Source: Terriglobus tenax
GTDB taxonomy: Bacteria; Acidobacteriota; Terriglobia; Terriglobales; Acidobacteriaceae
Length of the DNA: 64,000 nt
Direction: 5' to 3'
Assembly (NCBI RefSeq): GCF_025685395.1
Contig: NZ_JAGSYA010000004.1
Coordinates: 1,984,001-2,048,000, forward strand
Below the pieces are notes generated by a model. That model was not told where the DNA came from. It saw only the letters and a program-made list of their open reading frames with translations, and did not search any database. The position numbers and the translations under genes were made by a program. Position 1 is the first letter of the stretch. The number at the start of each line of letters is the position of its first letter. This document shows positions 45,113 to 56,718 of the stretch, piece by piece.

Positions 45113-45618
45113 GATGGAAGGGAGTACGCCGGGGACGGATGTTCGGTTCCGTTGGAGATGGGTAACGTTTCTTATAGGGCGCACTTTCAGTGCTTTTTCT
45201 CTGTCTTTGGCTTGTGACCTGGGGCGTTGCCCCAGGCTGGTATGGATGGGGCCTTTGGCCCGCCGGTTTTCCCGGGCATCCGCATCCCACCCATCCGCTG
45301 CGCGTATGGAGGGGGCACCCAGAGTGGTGGCTCACCGCCCACCCTAGCGTTGCGAGGGTGGGGCACCCGGGTTAGGGGAAAGGGGGGCAGGATGCAAGGG
45401 GTTAGGGATTAGGGGCAAGAGAAAAGCAGATCCCTTCGCTGCGCTGCGGGATGACAAACAAGAAAGGCAGTGGCTGTCGAACCCACCCTAGCGTTGCGAG
45501 GGTGGGGCACCCGGCAGATGCGGGGTTCCCACCCATCCGCTGCGCGTATGGATGGGGCACCCGGAGTCTTCATGATGAAAGGAAGTGCGCGATGCCCAGA
45601 ACGTAGGTTCCCCGTTAA
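45113..45618. repeat. Repeat-filled intergenic region, family A units
   Basis: About 500 bases without a gene. Two kinds of unit ending in GGGGCACCCGG occur twice in opposite order. Unit 2 (CCCACCCATCCGCTGCGCGTATGG...) then unit 1 (CACCCTAGCGTTGCGAGGGTG) fill about 45286-45372; unit 1 then unit 2 fill about 45480-45565. Each unit is itself an imperfect palindrome. Between them lies family B-like text (GCAGATCCCTTCGCTGCG...GGGATGACAAAC). Confidence 0.7.
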
Positions 45619-45957
45619 TCAGGAAGATTTGATCTGTAATTTTGCGTGTTCTGCCATCCAGTAGGCCTTGCGCACTTCACTCTCCGGAGCCGCGTTCAAA
45701 ACGGCTTCGCAGTCGCAAAACCCACCCTTTGAACGAAGGACAGACAGCACATCCTCTTGCGCATCTTTATCGTGCCCTAAATTGGTAAGCAGACGCAGCG
45801 ATACGGAGAAATCGTGGATACAACGCGATTCCTCCATCTTTCCGGTCGGATAAATCTCTGTCTCCAACTGCGAGAAGAAATTCTGGCGTTCCAATACGGC
45901 CATGACATCAGGAGCAATGTCTTCGACAAATTGATCGAAGTCAAAGTCCTTTGCCAT
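45619..45957 (-). CDS. Small DUF2695-like protein
   Basis: 112 residues; the C-terminal GGFCDCEAVLNAAPE (about 78-92) resembles the G-CDCEVL-N motif of DUF2695 proteins, with two Cys that may bind metal. The N-terminal half is acidic and helical (FDFDQFVEDIAPDVMAVLE). It begins five bases after the greA stop on the same strand, so the two are probably co-transcribed. Function unknown. Confidence 0.6.
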   Translation of the reverse strand: MAKDFDFDQFVEDIAPDVMAVLERQNFFSQLETEIYPTGKMEESRCIHDFSVSLRLLTNLGHDKDAQEDVLSVLRSKGGFCDCEAVLNAAPESEVRKAYWMAEHAKLQIKSS

Positions 45958-45962
45958 CTCAG

Positions 45963-46436
45963 TTACTCCGCCGAATCGTGAATGGTGGTGAGCTTCAGCA
46001 CTTCCAGCTCGCGCTTGCCGCCGGGGGTTACCACGGTGGCGATGTCGCCGACTTCCTTGCCGACCAGCGAACGACCGATGGGCGAGGTGGTGGAGATCAG
46101 TCCCAGGGTCACGTCGGACTCTTCGCTGGTGACCAGCTTGTAGGTAATCTCTTCATCCTTGCTGGAATCAAACACCACAACGGTAGAACCGAAGCCGACC
46201 TTGTTGTGCGGAATGTTGGCCAGGTTGACCATCGACAGCTCGGCCATGCGCTTCTTCAGCTGGCCCAGGTGGGCGTTGACGAATTCCTGGCGCTGCTTGG
46301 CGGAATGGTACTCCGCGTTTTCACTCAGATCGCCCAGGGCGACGGCACGCTTGATCTCTGCCGGCAGCTCGGTGGTCAGCTCATACTCCAGCGCCTTGAT
46401 CTGTTCTTCGAGTCTCTTTTTGATGTGCTCAGGCAT
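45963..46436 (-). CDS. greA: Transcription elongation factor GreA
   Basis: Rescues backtracked RNA polymerase by stimulating transcript cleavage. 157 residues: the N-terminal coiled coil (IKKRLEEQIKALEYELTTELPAEIKRAVALGDLSENAEYHSAKQRQEFV, in parts), with the tip acidic pair in GDLSENAEY, and a C-terminal FKBP-like domain (GSTVVVFDSS, SPIGRSLVGKEVGD). The start ATG at 46436 gives MPEHIKKRLEE; the longer frame is unsupported. It is followed closely by the DUF2695-like gene. Confidence 0.95.
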   Translation of the reverse strand: MPEHIKKRLEEQIKALEYELTTELPAEIKRAVALGDLSENAEYHSAKQRQEFVNAHLGQLKKRMAELSMVNLANIPHNKVGFGSTVVVFDSSKDEEITYKLVTSEESDVTLGLISTTSPIGRSLVGKEVGDIATVVTPGGKRELEVLKLTTIHDSAE

Positions 46437-46536
46437 CTTCGCTTCAGGCCTTTGAAATGAAATACAGCGCATCCACTCGCGCTGTTGGAACCACGCGAGG
46501 GCAGCGCCCACATGCGGCATTCGTTCGGAACACTGA

Positions 46537-46995
46537 TTATACGACGGGTGGGCGAAGCCGGGCCTCGAGGTACGACCTCTCAGCCAGGTAGCTCTCCAGC
46601 AGAACGATGGCCGCCACCTGGTCCAGCACCAGCTTGCGATTGCCGGTTCCGTAGCCGGACTGGTTCAGCCGCTGGTGAGCCTCCTGCGTGGTCAGGCGTT
46701 CGTCAAAATAAACCACCTGCATGCCACTGGCAGCCGCTACGGCGTCACCGAACGCGCGCGCGGCCAGCGCCTGTTTGCCTTCCGTGCCATCCATATTGCG
46801 GGGCAGGCCGGCCACCAGTTCCGCCACCTGGTGCTTACGCAGCAGGCGGGCGATGTTCTTCGCGTCCTCTTTCAGCTTGGTGCGGCGCAGGGTGAACAGG
46901 GGTTCGACGGCGTCACCCACGCCGGTGGTCATCGCCAAGCCGACGAAGGTATCCCCGATGTCCATGGCCAGAATGCGGTGGGTGGGTACGTCCAT
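46537..46995 (-). CDS. ruvX: Holliday-junction resolvase-like protein RuvX/YqgF
   Basis: RNase H-fold protein involved in pre-16S rRNA 5'-end maturation and annotated as a resolvase. ILAMDIGDTFVGLAMT carries the first catalytic Asp, VAGLPRNMDGTEG the middle motif, and YFDERLTTQEAH the Glu; Asp in LVLDQVAAIVLLESYL completes the site. Length about 152 is typical. ATG 46995 or GTG 47004 both work as starts. The GreA gene lies downstream on the same strand. Confidence 0.92.
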   Translation of the reverse strand: MDVPTHRILAMDIGDTFVGLAMTTGVGDAVEPLFTLRRTKLKEDAKNIARLLRKHQVAELVAGLPRNMDGTEGKQALAARAFGDAVAAASGMQVVYFDERLTTQEAHQRLNQSGYGTGNRKLVLDQVAAIVLLESYLAERSYLEARLRPPVV

Positions 46996-47163
46996 TCCGT
47001 CCACTGTAGCCCTTCCGGCAAGGAAAAATCTGCCGCGGGTTGCATCCTTTTTTCTTCGCTGCGGCTGGAACGACGCGAAAAACCTATTGAATTCAATGAG
47101 TTATATTTGGCCCGCGAGATGCAGCAGATATTAAAAACCAGGCGAAGGAGATTCCCGCGCAAC

Positions 47164-47424
47164 ATGATCCTCCATCCTGCGACGGCTACCTGTCCAAACT
47201 GCGGCCAAGGCCGCTTCCACCGCCGCGCCAGCGCGAATGCGTGGCAACGTTATATGTGTCAGATCTTCCGGCTCTTTCCGTGGGAGTGCGACAAGTGTGC
47301 CCGTTCGGTCTACAGTCGTGACCGCGGCGATGTCCGCTACAACCCCAAGGTGGATGGCCTGAGCCGCGCCGCTGTGCATGACCGCGTGATCCGCAGCGAA
47401 CGCTCCGACTCCTGGGCCGCCTGA
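47164..47424 (+). CDS. Small zinc-ribbon protein A
   Basis: 86 residues. Two CxxC knuckles, Cys10/13 and Cys42/45, are separated by exactly 28 residues, with Trp-Glu just before the second knuckle (FPWECDKC). Basic residues fill the loop. AAGGAG stands about 13 bases before the ATG, a long spacing. The gene at 49538 has Cys at the same four positions and the same WEC. Function unknown; such ribbons often bind DNA, RNA or protein partners. Confidence 0.62.
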   Translation: MILHPATATCPNCGQGRFHRRASANAWQRYMCQIFRLFPWECDKCARSVYSRDRGDVRYNPKVDGLSRAAVHDRVIRSERSDSWAA

Positions 47425-47496
47425 CCCAACACCTGCTCTGGCACGATGCCCGGATGCCGCTTTGACGGCATGCCGGGCATTTGCCATTTCAGACCC

Positions 47497-49242
47497 CTAC
47501 TTTGACTTCGGCTTGATCGGCGTGGTCGTGGTGTGGGCGTAGTTCAGCACGGTGGCAACGACATACTTCTCCGCCGTGGCCATACCGGGCATCTTGCCCT
47601 TGCCCTCAATCACAAAGTATTCGTTCGCCGCATGAGCGCGCCCGCCGGCGGAGAAGCTGCCGAAGGTCATTCCCATGGGGATGGAAACACTGCCCACCTT
47701 CTCGCCTACCTCGCCATCCGTAAACAGGTACGAGGGCCAGTACCCTCCAGCGACGGGGCGGTCCGTGATCATGGGAGCATCCGGTGAGACAAAGCCGATC
47801 TTGTCTCCGGCAGGCTTTTTCTCTTCCTTGTTGGGATCGGTGCCCATGAACATGCTCATGGTGTCCATGGCATTCATGCCCAGCATCGCCATGGTCTGGT
47901 TATGAGCAGAGCTGATGTCGTTCTTCGGGTCAGAGCCGCGCGACCATGGCACGTCGCCAATGAGTTTCACTTCGACGTCCTTATAGCCGTTGGCATCCAG
48001 TTGCGAGCGCAGTTTCTTCACCAGGTCCAGGCCGTTCATCTTCGGGACGTAACGAATATTGTGCTTGGAGGTGATCTTGTTAGGCAGGATGGCTCCGGCG
48101 CCGCCGGCGTACATGTTACCGCCCCAGATGCCATCCAGGTTGAAGCTGGTGCCGTATTGCAGGTCCTGGAGCATCTTTGCGGGATCGTCCGCCATAAAGC
48201 GGGCCAGGCCGATGGCCTTCGCCGCGTCCGCAAGATTCATCTTTGCGCCGGCCATCTTCAGACGCGCCAGCTGCTCCGGCGTAGGCTTTTCCATGTTGTC
48301 GAAGAAGCCCTTGATCTTCGGCGTGTTGCCATCCTCCGAGATGAGTTTGGAGAGCATGGTGATATGCCGCCACGCGGGCGAGTCGGCCGCGCGCTTCCAG
48401 ATGCCATGAACATCCGAGACGGTGGGGCCACGGCCCCACTTCGTGCCGCTGGTCGTGAGCTCCACATAGACGCAGCCTTCCGACGGTCCACCGGCGTAAA
48501 GAGCGTCGGCTTCCTTGAAGAGGTCGGAGTGCTGCTTCATGAACTGGCGAAGGCCAATGGACATGCGCTCTTCATCGCCCTCGGCAACGAAGATGATGTT
48601 GACCGGGAGCTTTCCTCCCATTGTCTCCTTGAGCGACATGAGCGCATTGAGAGTAACCATCTGGCTGCCCTTGGTGTTGACTGCGCCGCGGGCCACCATT
48701 ACCTTGGCGGCCGCTGGTACTCCGGCCACCTCACCGGGCACGATACGTCCTTCAAACGGCGGAGCCACCCAGAGGTCAGGCTGTGTGACCGGCATGGTGT
48801 CGTACATCCAGTAGAAGACCAGTGTCTTGGGTGCGTTGAAGTTGCAGTTGGCGTAGACCACGGGATTGCCCGGCGTGCCGTACTCCGTAATGCCCACGTC
48901 GTAGACGCGGGTCTGCTGGCAGCCGAACTTGTCAAAGAAGCCCTTCACCATCTCGGCAGACTCGGGAATGCCTTCACCGGAGTTGGAGATGGAGGGCTGC
49001 TTGATCCAGTTCTGCAGGTTCACCACATGCTCGTCGATGTGGGCATCAATGTAGTCGAAAGCCTTCTTCGCTTCTGGAGCGAGCTTCGATTCATCCCACT
49101 TGATGGTCTCGTCGCCGTGGGGACGGATGCCGAGCTTTGGCGCGGAACTGCTTGCGATGGGCACCCCGGAAGGCTTGCTGTTACAGCCCGCAGCAAGGAC
49201 GAGAAGACAGACGGAGACAGCGGCAAAAGCGGACCTGCGCAT
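47497..49242 (-). CDS. M20-family peptidase-like lipoprotein with altered metal site
   Basis: 581 residues; the lipoprotein signal LLVLAAGC puts the lipid on Cys20. The fold is M20 (carboxypeptidase G2-like) with the dimerisation insertion. But the usual H-x-D metal motif reads M146-Y-D148 (FYWMYDTMPV) and the bridging Asp of GRGxxDxKG reads Asn189 (ARGAVNTKG); the catalytic Glu region is EGDEER (221-226). Two ligand changes make normal di-zinc catalysis doubtful; mono-metal or binding function is possible. ATG 49242 has AGAGGTG six bases upstream. It lies between the two small zinc-ribbon genes. Confidence 0.85.
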   Translation of the reverse strand: MRRSAFAAVSVCLLVLAAGCNSKPSGVPIASSSAPKLGIRPHGDETIKWDESKLAPEAKKAFDYIDAHIDEHVVNLQNWIKQPSISNSGEGIPESAEMVKGFFDKFGCQQTRVYDVGITEYGTPGNPVVYANCNFNAPKTLVFYWMYDTMPVTQPDLWVAPPFEGRIVPGEVAGVPAAAKVMVARGAVNTKGSQMVTLNALMSLKETMGGKLPVNIIFVAEGDEERMSIGLRQFMKQHSDLFKEADALYAGGPSEGCVYVELTTSGTKWGRGPTVSDVHGIWKRAADSPAWRHITMLSKLISEDGNTPKIKGFFDNMEKPTPEQLARLKMAGAKMNLADAAKAIGLARFMADDPAKMLQDLQYGTSFNLDGIWGGNMYAGGAGAILPNKITSKHNIRYVPKMNGLDLVKKLRSQLDANGYKDVEVKLIGDVPWSRGSDPKNDISSAHNQTMAMLGMNAMDTMSMFMGTDPNKEEKKPAGDKIGFVSPDAPMITDRPVAGGYWPSYLFTDGEVGEKVGSVSIPMGMTFGSFSAGGRAHAANEYFVIEGKGKMPGMATAEKYVVATVLNYAHTTTTPIKPKSK

Positions 49243-49537
49243 GAACAACACCTCTGGGTAAGGAAGTGGACTGCGGGACTGCGTACGGCTGGGTTGTCAG
49301 TTGGCGTTCTTTCAGAAGATGAAAGGAACTTCAACGTAGCGTGATTCGCGGCGGAAAGTCAATGCTGCGGGGCGGGGAAGAAATTCCCCGCCGGGAATGA
49401 TTTTCCCGACGCCGGATACGTTGGGGAGTCGCTCAGAATCGCGGAACTCCTTGTATTGATTCGATTTGCCGCGGCGTCACTTTGGCATGGCAGTTGCTTT
49501 TGCCAAGACAACACGATTGCAGGAGTGGAAGAGCTAC

Positions 49538-49750
49538 ATGCATCAACAACCCCAGGAAATAACCTGCTCCCGGTGTGCCGGCCCATGTGTTCGCATGACG
49601 GCTTCAGATTCCCGGTTGCTCATGAAAGCCATGGCCCGGATGCGGCTGAGCCGTTGGGAATGCGTCGATTGTCATCTGCAGTCCTATCACTATGAGTCCG
49701 GCTATTGCGACCAGGCTGCCGAAAGCCCCAACGGCTCCCAGGCAGCGTAA
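49538..49750 (+). CDS. Small zinc-ribbon protein B
   Basis: 70 residues, CxxC at 10-13 and 42-45, spaced by 28 residues, with RWECVDC at the second knuckle, the same numbering as protein A at 47164. An additional Cys17 and a Cys/His-poor helix (SRLLMKAMARMRLSRWEC region) lie between. The start is set at the ATG giving MHQQPQEITC; a purine-rich GGAGTGGAAGAG precedes it. An intrinsic terminator follows at 49769. Confidence 0.6.
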   Translation: MHQQPQEITCSRCAGPCVRMTASDSRLLMKAMARMRLSRWECVDCHLQSYHYESGYCDQAAESPNGSQAA

Positions 49751-49768
49751 AAAAGAGTTTGAACGTAG

Positions 49769-49798
49769 AAAGGCCCGGAGTATTCGCTCCGGGCCTTT
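49769..49798. terminator. Bidirectional intrinsic terminator
   Basis: Perfect 12-base stem AAAGGCCCGGAG / CTCCGGGCCTTT with a six-base loop, then TGTATTTG. It separates zinc-ribbon gene B from the convergent aconitase gene. Confidence 0.88.
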
Positions 49799-49816
49799 TG
49801 TATTTGTGCGTGATGG

Positions 49817-52603
<2,787 letters not shown>

Positions 52604-53098
52604 AATCTTAGGATCCTCAAGGTGCGCCGCGAACGGGCGCGGTTTTCCGCAGAACGCGCGATGGAAGGGGCGTCCTGCAGGCGGTATGAAGCTTAGCAGA
52701 GGTTGGCAGAGAAAGGATTACAGGAGGTTGCGGCCGCGATCATGCTTGCCGCGGCGAAAGCGCTTCAAGATGGAAGGCCTGCGCATGGCTGCTATTGTAG
52801 CCAGCCGGAATGACGATGCGCCAGATGGTTGTTGTTCCAGCCCATGCCGGGGCGTTACGACCAGAGGTTTACCAATATGTATGTCCGGAAAACGATTCGT
52901 GGCAGCCTCTGCGCCATCAGGCGACCCAGATTTCCAAACGGAGGACCGGATAAAACCCGAAAACCGCAATTTCACCCGGAATGGTGCAAACGGTGTTTTT
53001 AACATTGCTGTAACACTCCCGTCGCCTTCGGGGAGCATCCGATTGGTACTATCCATTGGGGTGCCTTGCCCATAGGCGAGCGCACCGGAGCGTGTTGT
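52604..53098. promoter_or_regulatory. Divergent gap between aconitase and phosphate transporter, with Pho-box-like site
   Basis: About 500 bases with no supported gene. At 52998-53015, TTTAACA and TGTAACA form a direct repeat with an 11-base start-to-start distance, the spacing of Pho boxes bound by PhoB-type regulators. It lies about 85 bases upstream of the PiT start. The rest shows no clear structure. Confidence 0.35.
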
Positions 53099-54721
53099 GT
53101 GACGGTAGCCGTCAAAGAAAGCGTTGGTCAGTCAGCCGCATTACAGGCAAAGCTGAAACGCAGTCCAGGCAAACGTAGTTTTGGCGTCTTTGGCGCCGTG
53201 ATTCTGGCGGGTATCGTATACGCCGGAGTGCATATCAGCCGCGACCTGAGCCGGGTTCCGAATCTCACAGGCTGGCCTTATATCCTTCTTGGACTCGCCC
53301 TTCTGATTGCCCTGGGCTTTGAGTTCGTGAATGGATTCCATGACACGGCCAACGCTGTCGCCACGGTTATCTATACCCACTCGCTTGATCCGCATACCGC
53401 CGTCATCTGGTCCGGTATCTGGAACCTGATTGGTGTTCTGGCCTCTTCGGGAGGCGTCGCCTTCGCGGTTCTCTCGTTGCTTCCCATTGAAATTGTGCTG
53501 AAAGCCGGTTCCGGCGCCGGATTTGCCGCCGTCTTTGCCCTGCTGTTGGCTGCCATTGCCTGGAACCTGGGCACCTGGGCGCTTGGCCTGCCCGCCTCCA
53601 GTTCGCACACCCTGATCGGATCGATGCTTGGCGTGGGCATCGCCCACCAGCTGATGAATGGCGCCAACGGCGCCAGCGGCGTGGACTGGGGCCAGGTAGG
53701 CAACGTCTTCCGTGCCCTGTTTATCTCGCCGGTGGTCGGCTTCTCCTTTGCCGCGCTGATGCTGATCATCCTGAAGCAGGTGGTGAAGGACCAGGAGCTG
53801 TATCGCGCTCCGGAGGGCAATGAGCCTCCTCCGTTCTGGATCCGCGTGCTGCTGATTCTGACCTGCACCGGCGTCAGCTTCGGCCACGGATCGAACGACG
53901 GCCAGAAGGGCATGGGCCTGATCATGCTGATCCTGATCGGCACCGTGCCGACGGCGTATGCCCTGAACCACGCCCTGGGCTTCTCGCAGACGCAGGATTT
54001 TGTGGCGGTCAGCGAGTCGGCCTCGCGTGTGTTTGAGAGCTATGCGCCGGGCGGTATTGAGGTGAACGACGCCCGTACCGTGCTGGCCAGCTATATCCGC
54101 ACCAAGGAACTGGCGCCGAATGTGATTCCCGCCGCCCGCCGCCTGTCGGAAGAGATTACGCACGAGGTTGCTCCGCTGCACCAGTTGTCGGATGTTCCCG
54201 ATGACCAGCAGCGCAATGTACGCAATGACATGTACATCGAGAGCGAAACTCTGCGCCTGCTGGCCAAGTCGAACGAAGAAAAGGGAGTTCCGCCCTTTTC
54301 CCCGGTTGATAAAGAGACCCTGAAAAACTACGAGAACCACCTTGACCACGCCACCAAGTTCATTCCCACCTGGGTGAAGGTGGCCGTGGCCCTGGCGCTC
54401 GGCATGGGAACCATGGTGGGCTGGAAGCGCATCGTCATCACCGTGGGCGAACGCATCGGCAAGGAGCACCTGACGTATGCGCAGGGTGCCTCGGCGGAGA
54501 TTGTTGCGGCCTGCACCATCATTGCGGCCGACCAGTTCCACCTGCCGGTGAGTACGACGCACGTGCTGAGTTCCGGCGTGGCCGGAACCATGCTGGCCAA
54601 TGGCAGCGGCCTGCGGATGCAGACGATCCGTAACATCCTGCTGGCGTGGGTCTTTACGCTGCCGGCGGCAGCGTTTATCGCGGGCGGCATCTACTATGCC
54701 CTGCGCCTTGTTGTGAAATAA
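53099..54721 (+). CDS. pit: Inorganic phosphate transporter, PiT family
   Basis: Low-affinity phosphate symporter of the inner membrane, about 540 residues and about ten to twelve helices. Signature segments are present in both halves: FVNGFHDTANAVATVIYT near residue 80, GLPASSSHTLIGSMLGVGIAH, SFGHGSNDGQKGMGLI, and FHLPVSTTHVLSSGVAGTM near 490. A cytoplasmic loop of about 120 residues (about 310-430) is hydrophilic and helical. GTG 53099 is chosen because GGAG lies eight bases upstream; TTG 53066 would add 11 residues. Confidence 0.93.
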   Translation: MTVAVKESVGQSAALQAKLKRSPGKRSFGVFGAVILAGIVYAGVHISRDLSRVPNLTGWPYILLGLALLIALGFEFVNGFHDTANAVATVIYTHSLDPHTAVIWSGIWNLIGVLASSGGVAFAVLSLLPIEIVLKAGSGAGFAAVFALLLAAIAWNLGTWALGLPASSSHTLIGSMLGVGIAHQLMNGANGASGVDWGQVGNVFRALFISPVVGFSFAALMLIILKQVVKDQELYRAPEGNEPPPFWIRVLLILTCTGVSFGHGSNDGQKGMGLIMLILIGTVPTAYALNHALGFSQTQDFVAVSESASRVFESYAPGGIEVNDARTVLASYIRTKELAPNVIPAARRLSEEITHEVAPLHQLSDVPDDQQRNVRNDMYIESETLRLLAKSNEEKGVPPFSPVDKETLKNYENHLDHATKFIPTWVKVAVALALGMGTMVGWKRIVITVGERIGKEHLTYAQGASAEIVAACTIIAADQFHLPVSTTHVLSSGVAGTMLANGSGLRMQTIRNILLAWVFTLPAAAFIAGGIYYALRLVVK

Positions 54722-54753
54722 CTTTCGTACAACCCCAATCCCAACAAAAAGAT

Positions 54754-54777
54754 GCGGCAACGCTTCGGCGTTGCCGC
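54754..54777. repeat. UUCG hairpin between pit and lipoprotein gene
   Basis: Perfect ten-base stem GCGGCAACGC / GCGTTGCCGC with the stable TTCG loop. No T-run follows on the plus strand; on the minus strand ATCTTTTTG follows. It may stabilise the pit mRNA end or act as a weak terminator. Confidence 0.55.
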
Positions 54778-54847
54778 GTGTCTATTGGTAGGTAGGTTGA
54801 AAGCCGGGCGACGGAAAGACCCGGCGTGGACGAACGAGGTGAACGCG

Positions 54848-56575
54848 ATGGGCCGGAACGGAATCTCTCTCAGAATCAGCATATTAGCGGTAACTCTGGC
54901 ATTTCCGCTGGTTGGCTGCCACAGCAGTGCGCAGGCGGCGCTGCAGGAACCGGGCTCGGCAAATCCTGCCGACGCCAACCTGGCGCAGGTACCGCTGCAG
55001 GGCAACAGCCAACAGAATGAGGCCTACACCCAGGCCCAGAGCTACCAGAACGGCCAACCCACAGCGCAGACCAACCAGCCGGTCCGGGCACAGAGTGTCC
55101 AGACGGCGCAGAACTATCCTGCGCAGCAGCCGGCGTATCAGGACCCGAACGCGCAGTACCAGGACCAGAACACACAGGGCGATCCTAACGGCCAGTACGC
55201 GGACGACGACACTTATTACAACCAGGGAGCAGATGCGCTGGACGAGACGGTGGCCGACGCTCCTCCGCCGGAACTGCCTACGTATGATCAACCCGTCGCT
55301 CCCGGGCCGGATTACATCTGGACCCCCGGCTACTGGTACTACGCTCCGACGGGCTATTACTGGGTTCCCGGTGCATGGGTCTATCCGCCCTATATGGGTG
55401 CGCTTTGGACGCCTGGCTACTGGGGCTGGTATGGCAACCGGTATCGCTTCCATCGCGGCTACTGGGGACCGCATGTCGGCTTCTATGGCGGCATTAACTA
55501 TGGCTTTGGCTACATTGGCTTTGGCTATCAGGGCGGCTACTGGAACAACAACCACTTCTACTACAACCGCATGGTGAACCGTGTTCCTCCGCATGTGACG
55601 TACGTCTACCAGCGCAACATCACCGTGGTGAACAACACGTATATCAACAACACGCGGGTGGCTTATTACGGCGGCCGCGGAGGCATCAACCGCGCCCCGG
55701 CTCCGCAGGAACGCTATGCCTACCGCGAGCAGCATGTGCGTCCGATGACGCAGCAGCTGAACCTGCGGCAGGAAGCGCAGCAGAACCGCAATAATTTCTT
55801 TGCGGCTAACCGGGGACGTCCGCAGGAGGCAGCGGTAAGCCGTCCTCTGCAGGCCGACCACGGCTTCCAGCGCCCGGCCCAGAATGCCGTGAACCCGCAG
55901 TGGCAGCAGCGACAGCAGCAGATGCAGCAGCAGCGTTCGCAGCAACCGCAGAACCAGCAGCGTGTGACGCCGGTGCCTTTGAATACCAACCCGCAGATAA
56001 ACCGTGGCGGATTCAACAACGGCTTCAACCAGAACGGGCGCATCGTGCCCCCAGGACAGCAGCAGCAACCGCAGAACATGAATCGCGGCGGGTTTGATCA
56101 GCAACGCCAGCAACAGGAGCAGCAGCGCAACCAGCAGATGCAGCAGCAGAACCAGCAACGCATGCAGGACCAGCAGCATGCGCAACAGCAGCGCCAGCAG
56201 GAACAGCAGCAGCAGTTGCAGCAACGGCAGCAGCAGGCCCAACAGGCGCAGCAACAGCGTCAACAGGCCGAGCAGCAACACCAGCAGCAGATGCAACAGC
56301 AACGGCAGGCGGATGCGCAGAACCAGCAGCGCGTTCAGCAGGAACAGCAGCGCCAACAGCAGATGATGCAGCAACGGCAGCAGGCGCAGCAGCAACAAAC
56401 GCAACAGCGCCAGGCGGAACAACAGCAGCGGATGCAGCAACAACAGCAGCAACGTCAACAGCAGATGCAGCAGCGCCAGCAGCAGCAACAACAGCGTCAG
56501 CAGGCTCCGCGACCTCAGGGTGGTGAACGTCCTGAGGCTCCGCACGGTGGCGGCGAGCATGGCCACGGACGGTAA
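54848..56575 (+). CDS. YXWGXW-repeat lipoprotein with long Gln-rich tail
   Basis: 575 residues. The lipobox LAFPLVGC makes Cys23 the lipidated residue. About residues 40-140 are Gln/Asn/Ala-rich. About 145-240 carry Tyr/Trp repeats (YIWTPGYWYY, YYWVPGAWVY, ALWTPGYWGWY, FHRGYWGPH) of the YXWGXW type, forming a likely beta structure at the cell surface. From about 340 to 560 the chain is almost pure Gln/Arg/Met (QQRQQQMQQ) and ends in a Gly/His cap. GAGGTGA five to six bases before ATG 54848 fixes the start. A role in envelope or extracellular matrix is a guess. Confidence 0.78.
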   Translation: MGRNGISLRISILAVTLAFPLVGCHSSAQAALQEPGSANPADANLAQVPLQGNSQQNEAYTQAQSYQNGQPTAQTNQPVRAQSVQTAQNYPAQQPAYQDPNAQYQDQNTQGDPNGQYADDDTYYNQGADALDETVADAPPPELPTYDQPVAPGPDYIWTPGYWYYAPTGYYWVPGAWVYPPYMGALWTPGYWGWYGNRYRFHRGYWGPHVGFYGGINYGFGYIGFGYQGGYWNNNHFYYNRMVNRVPPHVTYVYQRNITVVNNTYINNTRVAYYGGRGGINRAPAPQERYAYREQHVRPMTQQLNLRQEAQQNRNNFFAANRGRPQEAAVSRPLQADHGFQRPAQNAVNPQWQQRQQQMQQQRSQQPQNQQRVTPVPLNTNPQINRGGFNNGFNQNGRIVPPGQQQQPQNMNRGGFDQQRQQQEQQRNQQMQQQNQQRMQDQQHAQQQRQQEQQQQLQQRQQQAQQAQQQRQQAEQQHQQQMQQQRQADAQNQQRVQQEQQRQQQMMQQRQQAQQQQTQQRQAEQQQRMQQQQQQRQQQMQQRQQQQQQRQQAPRPQGGERPEAPHGGGEHGHGR

Positions 56576-56596
56576 CAGTCACAATCGCAGCACACA

Positions 56597-56620
56597 GGGA
56601 GGAGGCTTCGGCCTCCTCCT
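56597..56620 (+). terminator. Intrinsic terminator
   Basis: GGAGGAGGC-TTCG-GCCTCCTCC followed by TTAGCTTTTGCTTT, directly after the Gln-rich lipoprotein gene. Confidence 0.8.
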
Positions 56621-56718
56621 TAGCTTTTGCTTTGGGGCCATCGGCTGGACACGGTCGCGCACAAGCGCGATACCCACCCTTCGCAAAGAACGCGAGAAAT
56701 GGGGGGAAGCTTTGCCGG

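Noticed and set aside
45286-45565. CRISPR array
   Set aside because: The repeated units differ in sequence, are palindromic, lack regular spacers and have no cas genes nearby.
52718-53056. 112-codon minus-strand frame between aconitase and pit
   Set aside because: No ribosome site, no recognisable sequence, and it covers the likely promoter region of both flanking genes.
54884-56566. Leu-rich minus-strand frame opposite the Gln-rich lipoprotein
   Set aside because: Poly-Leu is simply the reverse complement of CAG/CAA repeats.
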